From: Irineochytrium annulatum
Taxonomy: Eukaryota; Chytridiomycota; Chytridiomycetes; Chytridiales; Chytridiaceae
Direction of reading: 5' to 3'
Assembly (NCBI GenBank): GCA_027600665.1
Contig: JADGJL010000358.1
Coordinates: forward strand, 1 to 23,910
Length of the DNA: 23,910 bases
In this document: positions 20,145-23,910 of the stretch, piece by piece
Layout of the letters: each line of letters opens with the position of its first letter
How positions within the stretch are numbered: the stretch's first letter is position 1
The notes under the pieces: generated by a model
Told to the model about the DNA's origin: nothing
The model's input: only the letters and a program-made list of their open reading frames with translations
The model's database searches: none
Position numbers and translations under genes: made by a program

Positions 20145-20445
20145 TCAATTCCGTCGGTGGAAGCGTTGTTTGACTTTAATCCGGATGAAAAAGGGATCAC
20201 CTCCCGCTTCAGTGCCCATGATTCTCGGGTCCTTGGTCCATGGTCGCGGCAGGCCCGCGTCCTTCTTCGACATCATTTTATATTTCTCGAAGACGAAGTC
20301 GGAGACTTCGCGCCAGTCGCGCATTGTTGAACCTGGAACTCCAATTCGGAATAGCGCGGCCGGCGCCATTTATGTCGCCGTCCATGTCGCCATCGTCGTC
20401 GTCGATCGCGTGACTGGGGCTATTGGTGGCCGGCATCATTATTGT
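20145..20445 (-). pseudogene. Remnant resembling the helical domain of fungal 5-hmdU-kinase-like proteins
   Basis: An ATG at 20369 opens a 74-codon frame containing RDWREVSDFVFEKYKMMSKK, then DAGLPRPWTKDPRI. To my eye this matches the start of the helical domain (HMUDK_hel) that accompanies 5-hydroxymethyl-dU kinase-like and related DNA-base-modification proteins in phages and fungi, where a PWTxDPIL element is typical. After that motif the expected continuation is lost and the frame ends within 30 codons. Upstream, an acidic DDDDGDMDGD segment reads in a neighbouring frame, so at least one frameshift separates it from the motif. No intact gene can be built here. It may be a dead copy of a multi-copy fungal family or a chance small ORF; the assignment is from memory of the motif and is tentative. 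Confidence 0.35.
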
Positions 20446-20946
20446 GATCGCGCACAGACCGACCAGGATCGACAGTAGTCAGTAATAGGAGAGAGTTGAA
20501 ATCGTGCAGCGCCTGCTAGGATGAGCAAGAGTTGACACGACGCTGTATAATCACCTTCTTATAATCGGACAGCTGCCCGTGGCGCTGTAGTTGGCGGAAG
20601 TGTTCACTTCTGGGAGAAGTTGTTTAGGAGAAAGGAGGAGCTAGATCCGCAGAATTATGGGTTTTTTTTTTATCAAGGTTTTTGCAATTCTTCGTTTGCA
20701 AATCGCGAAGTTGGATAACAAAGGCTGCAACTTGAATCTACATTTCAAGAGCTTCCAGCAAACAAATTTGTCTCCTTTTTAGCTTGAAACTGGGATAGAG
20801 TTCAGTACATTCACTTCGGGCAACCCCCGTTGAATAAAGGGGAAACACATCGTATTTTTGTCATCGAGATTGAAAATGCGCTCTATAAAGTAGCAGTAGA
20901 ACCAAAACGCACGCAAGACCTCGGCCCGAAAGCACACATCCCATCA
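20446..20946. other. Intergenic, no gene seen
   Basis: This stretch follows the 3' end of the SGNH-type gene (minus strand) and precedes the short remnant. It is AT-rich, with a T9-10 run near 20661, and shows no ORF with coding character. Confidence 0.45.
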
Positions 20947-22803
20947 TCACGCATACATCCCCTCCAATTCCGCCAACATCAACTGCGCGTACGCCAGTGT
21001 CCCCTCCACTCCCTGATGATACCAATCCACATTCCAGAACCTTCCCATGACCACCTTCTCCCAATCCAACACCCTGAGGCCCTCCCTCGCTCCAAACTCC
21101 ACCATGAACTCATTATAATTCCTGATGGTCCAGGGGAACCGATACGCCTGCATGGGCGGCGGGCACGTGCGCCACGCGATGGGCGACCCGGGGAAATGCG
21201 TGTGGAGGGAGTGGAGGTAGGTGCGCTTGATGTCGCTGTCGAGACGGGCGAAGCCGAAGGCAAGGGCCGCCTCGATTTGCTCCTCCTCGGTGCCCTGGAC
21301 GCCCCACTCGGACATCTGGTGCCGCCAGAAGGCGAGCTCCCAGAAGGAGGACTGGGACATGATGAGGGAGGGTTTGATGAGGCGGTTGGTTGAAGGCTGG
21401 ATCTCACTGACGATGTCCGGCAGTTGTCGCCGGTCCGGGGCGGGCGGTGGGATGACGGCCTCAGTGTTCTTCTTGTGCAGAAGCTCCGGGAATCGATGGG
21501 GCGCGATGGCGTCCACGAGGGTGCTGGCCACGCGGACGGTGTCGTTAAAGTACGCTCCATTGCCCGGGCGGGCGTGATCCTGCGCCGCCCAGTAAGGTAT
21601 ATCGAGGCCGATGCCGTAGTTGAACACGTACACGATCGCGAACGCTTCGGCTTCCGAAGTGGCAGAAGTGACGGCCTGGCGCCGGATGTTCGACGATTCG
21701 TTCAGGTCGATGTCCCAATGCGATTCGGCGTCTAACGGCAGCTCTTTGGACGGCTCGCGCTGCTCCTGCGGGGCGTAGCCCGGACCCACAGCATCGTCAG
21801 CGTCCCAGGTAGTAGTATCCTCCCCCACCACCGCCGCCTCCGCAACGAACGTCTCTGCCACGACCGCAACAGCCCCGCCCCACCCCGCGTCATTTCGCAA
21901 CGCCTCTGTCCTCATCCTCTCGGACGCGTCCTTCCTCGCCTTCGCCAACATCCTCTTGATATTCCCATCCACCATCTTTTGGGGCGCGACCCCGCCCCCC
22001 CTCGCGACCTCCTGGGCGTAGTGCTGCTCCCACATCGTCTGCAGCGCCTGCTCCCGTCTCCTGGCCGCCTCCCAGTTCAGGAACCCTTTGCCCGGGTTGA
22101 CGACGCACGACATGCTGTCGCCCAGGTTCCACGCGTCCCCTACGGCCCGCTCGGAATCGGAGATCTCCCTCCCGTCGGCGTAGTGGTACTTTATGCTGCC
22201 GCCCACGTTCCAGCAGATGTCCTCGACCGTGTTCCTGTCGTTGGAGTCACCGACGATCAGGAGGAGCCTGTTGGAGAGGTACGCGGGGAGCCGGCCGCCG
22301 TGGAAGCTTGAGTCAGCCAGTCGAGACAGTCGGTCGATGGAGGCCGGTGACGTCGCGGCCCTGGTCCGCTCGGCCTCGCAGCCACGCGCGGTCGGGCCGA
22401 TGGGCATCCAACTGAGCGAGGGGAGGTGCAGGCGACCCGGGTGGTCGTAAAGATTGCATTTGCTTGGCGGTGGGTGTGATGGGGAAGGCGGGAGAGATGG
22501 GTGGGCCGGTTGGGGATGTGGAGACGGGGAAGGCGACAGGGACGGCGGCAGGTTGGCGAACTCCCAGCTGTCGGCCTCTGGCGGCTGCAGGAGGTGGTTT
22601 GCCGGTTGAGACGGGGCCGGTTCCCCAGCGTCGGCAGCATCTGCCAACCGTATTTCGGTCGCCTGAGGGTACAGGATTGCGGCCGTCGCCAGGACGATCA
22701 AGCAGAGGCAGGCCGATATGATAACCTCACGGGAACGACGTCCTAGCAGCGAGACGGCCCGCCCCAGCCAGCCATCCGTCGGGGTGTCGATGGCGGTATA
22801 CAT
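20947..22803 (-). CDS. Type II membrane protein with SGNH / PC-esterase-like domain
   Basis: This single-exon gene encodes 618 aa from the ATG at 22803; a further 8 codons upstream would need a TTG start. A basic N-terminus (to about residue 26) is followed by one hydrophobic helix at about 27-45, giving an expected type II orientation in the Golgi or ER. A Pro/Ser-rich stem (about 88-115) comes next. The catalytic region has LLLIVGDSNDRN (Ser187), a GDS block of SGNH hydrolases, a middle NYGIGLDIPYW, and near the C-terminus NVDWYHQGVEG with Asp593 and His596 in a DxxH arrangement. These are the marks of PC-esterase/TBL-like enzymes that add or remove acyl groups on polysaccharides. The substrate is unknown; wall or capsule glycan O-acylation is a reasonable guess. 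The central ~150 residues are acidic and of no known family. Confidence 0.78.
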   Translation of the reverse strand: MYTAIDTPTDGWLGRAVSLLGRRSREVIISACLCLIVLATAAILYPQATEIRLADAADAGEPAPSQPANHLLQPPEADSWEFANLPPSLSPSPSPHPQPAHPSLPPSPSHPPPSKCNLYDHPGRLHLPSLSWMPIGPTARGCEAERTRAATSPASIDRLSRLADSSFHGGRLPAYLSNRLLLIVGDSNDRNTVEDICWNVGGSIKYHYADGREISDSERAVGDAWNLGDSMSCVVNPGKGFLNWEAARRREQALQTMWEQHYAQEVARGGGVAPQKMVDGNIKRMLAKARKDASERMRTEALRNDAGWGGAVAVVAETFVAEAAVVGEDTTTWDADDAVGPGYAPQEQREPSKELPLDAESHWDIDLNESSNIRRQAVTSATSEAEAFAIVYVFNYGIGLDIPYWAAQDHARPGNGAYFNDTVRVASTLVDAIAPHRFPELLHKKNTEAVIPPPAPDRRQLPDIVSEIQPSTNRLIKPSLIMSQSSFWELAFWRHQMSEWGVQGTEEEQIEAALAFGFARLDSDIKRTYLHSLHTHFPGSPIAWRTCPPPMQAYRFPWTIRNYNEFMVEFGAREGLRVLDWEKVVMGRFWNVDWYHQGVEGTLAYAQLMLAELEGMYA

Positions 22804-23555
22804 GAGAGGGGAGTGAGGAAAGGTCAAAACCTCCTGGCCTAGACCGCCCAGTAAACAAACTGAAACTGACAGGAGTTGGAACGACTCATTATTTTATGCG
22901 AAACCACACTGCATCCATATCCTCATCTTACTTCCATATATCGTGAGCTGCACCTATATAAACGCCAGCGACATTTTCGACAAAGATTTTTCACTAAAGC
23001 GTCAGCCACCGCAAGGCGTATGCGCACATGAGTATTGCAACACTTCCATTTATTCCTCAAAGCGTCCTCGAAGAACAATGCAAAAAGGCGAGATGGTGAA
23101 GGACTTAAAATCGACAGTCAAAAGAGAAAACTTCTAAGTAGGCAAAGCTCCAACGAGCGAATAGACCACGAAAGCCAAAGAGTGCGCGAGCAAGTCCAAA
23201 AGCCAAATAAAACAGATATTGCTATTACGACAGAGGAAAATGAAGATGAAAAATCATATCGGAGCAGGCCAACTAAGCAAAAACATTGCAGGTATACTGC
23301 AGGCACTAGAGAAGCAAAGGTTGAAGTCCTGAAAGCAAATGAGCAGATATACTGCTGGCACTACGAAAAAACAAATAGAACTACTAAGAACACACAAGCG
23401 ATGCGAGGCAAACGACCTATTAAAAACTAGGGCGAATAGTCCTGCGAGAGAAAGAAAGAAGAGCGAGAGAGAAAAAGTAGGCAAGCCTGCGAGCTAAATA
23501 GAACAACCCATTTATAAAGCAACGAAATAAAGCAAAGGAGGAAGGACAGTCGAAA
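22804..23555. other. Intergenic between the SGNH-type gene and the bZIP gene
   Basis: Both neighbours are on the minus strand, so this holds the promoter of the SGNH-type gene and the 3' untranslated region of the bZIP gene. The second half (about 23080-23500) is strikingly A-rich on the plus strand, and its 131-codon frame is Lys/Glu/Asn low complexity without domain marks. I see no gene. Confidence 0.5.
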
Positions 23556-23909
23556 TCAGACGGTCTCCAACCCCGCCTTCCTCAACAACTCATTCGCCCT
23601 CTTGAGGCGCTCCTCCACGGCCTTCTCCCGCTCCTCCGCCTCCTTGACGCGCTGCATGAGCGCCTCTTGCTCGGCCAACTTCCTCACGCGGCTGCGGCGA
23701 GCAGCCTCCGTGTTCCGCTGCCTCTTGAGGTCGAGCTCTGCGAGAAGCGCCGCCGAGTCGTTCGGCCGCTCCTTACGCTTGCGACCGACCTTGGCCTTGG
23801 GCTTTGGCTGATCGGTCGCGTCAAAGGGCAAGGGTGTGGCGGGGGGAGGGGACGACTGCCAGGGCACCGAGAGGGACTCGAGGGACAGTGCCGAGTTCGG
23901 GGAGGGGAG
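23556..23909 (-). CDS. bZIP transcription factor, Gcn4/Cpc1-like, C-terminal part (cut by window edge)
   Basis: The frame is open to the window end, so only the last 117 codons are present and the N-terminal activation region is missing. A Ser/Pro-rich stretch precedes a basic KAKVGRKRKERPND segment. The bZIP basic region follows: KRQRNTEAARRSRVRK, with the N-x-x-A-A-x-x-S-R signature that is close to yeast Gcn4. A leucine zipper of four to five heptads runs through EALMQRVKEAEEREKAVEER and ends near LLRKAGLETV. Gcn4-type factors bind TGACTCA elements and activate amino-acid biosynthesis genes in starvation. Known relatives are controlled by upstream ORFs; the 5' region lies outside the window. 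The stop TGA is at 23556-23558. Confidence 0.88.
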   Translation of the reverse strand, partial: LPSPNSALSLESLSVPWQSSPPPATPLPFDATDQPKPKAKVGRKRKERPNDSAALLAELDLKRQRNTEAARRSRVRKLAEQEALMQRVKEAEEREKAVEERLKRANELLRKAGLETV

Positions 23910-23910
23910 G

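Noticed and set aside
22464..22746. Plus-strand frames over the SGNH-type gene N-terminus
   Set aside because: They are shadows of the Pro-rich stem on the opposite strand.
23035..23430. 131-codon Lys/Glu/Asn-rich plus-strand frame
   Set aside because: It is low complexity from A-rich sequence in the presumed 3' region of the bZIP gene, without motif or start context.
1..23910. tRNA, rRNA, CRISPR array, intact transposon
   Set aside because: No tRNA B-box with a matching cloverleaf, no rRNA-like stretch, no regularly spaced repeats, and no transposase or reverse-transcriptase motif were seen by eye.

Overview
The window looks like nuclear DNA of a filamentous or yeast-like fungus, most likely a basidiomycete. 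Genes carry many short introns (44-155 nt, mostly 50-85) with GT...AG ends. The gene set is fungal: mitochondrial-type bL/uL6, cytosolic SHMT, pepsin-like protease, STE3-type pheromone receptor, CDC25-type RasGEF and a Gcn4-like bZIP. No rRNA, tRNA, CRISPR array or intact transposon was seen. All exon structures were worked out by hand from reading frames, splice sites and family conservation.

Layout. 312-2146 (-): GH27 alpha-galactosidase in 7 exons with a signal peptide and an unusual C-terminal membrane segment. 2723-3564 (-): mitochondrial ribosomal protein L6. It starts 82 bp from a divergent unknown acidic protein at 3647-4607 (+). 5011-7010 (-): serine hydroxymethyltransferase in 10 exons. 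7729-9896 (+): pepsin-family aspartic protease with a transmembrane helix and a long tail. 11019-12441 (+): seven-helix STE3-type pheromone receptor in 4 exons. 13035-13954 (-): F-box/leucine-rich-like gene remnant broken by several frameshifts, carrying a short internal duplication. 14378-17193 (+): Ras guanine nucleotide exchange factor in 10 exons. About 17700-18460 (-): GC-rich, seemingly eroded coding sequence. 18974-19762 (+): secreted Pro/Tyr-rich, Cys-rich protein behind a clear TATA box. 20145-20445 (-): short remnant resembling the helical domain found with fungal 5-hmdU-kinase-like proteins. 20947-22803 (-): type II membrane protein with SGNH (GDS...DxxH) signatures. 23556-23909 (-): C-terminal end of a Gcn4-like bZIP, cut by the window edge.

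How the genes relate. Most are ordinary housekeeping or secretory-pathway genes with no operon-like logic. The one functional pairing that stands out is the STE3 receptor next to a RasGEF, because Ras activation acts in pheromone response in several fungi. They are separated only by a dead F-box-like gene. No pheromone precursor with a CaaX end was found beside the receptor. Whether this is a mating-type locus or one of the non-mating STE3 paralogues common in mushrooms cannot be told from the window. I did not find a clearly new multi-gene system. The best leads are the receptor neighbourhood, the membrane-anchored hydrolases and the decayed genes.
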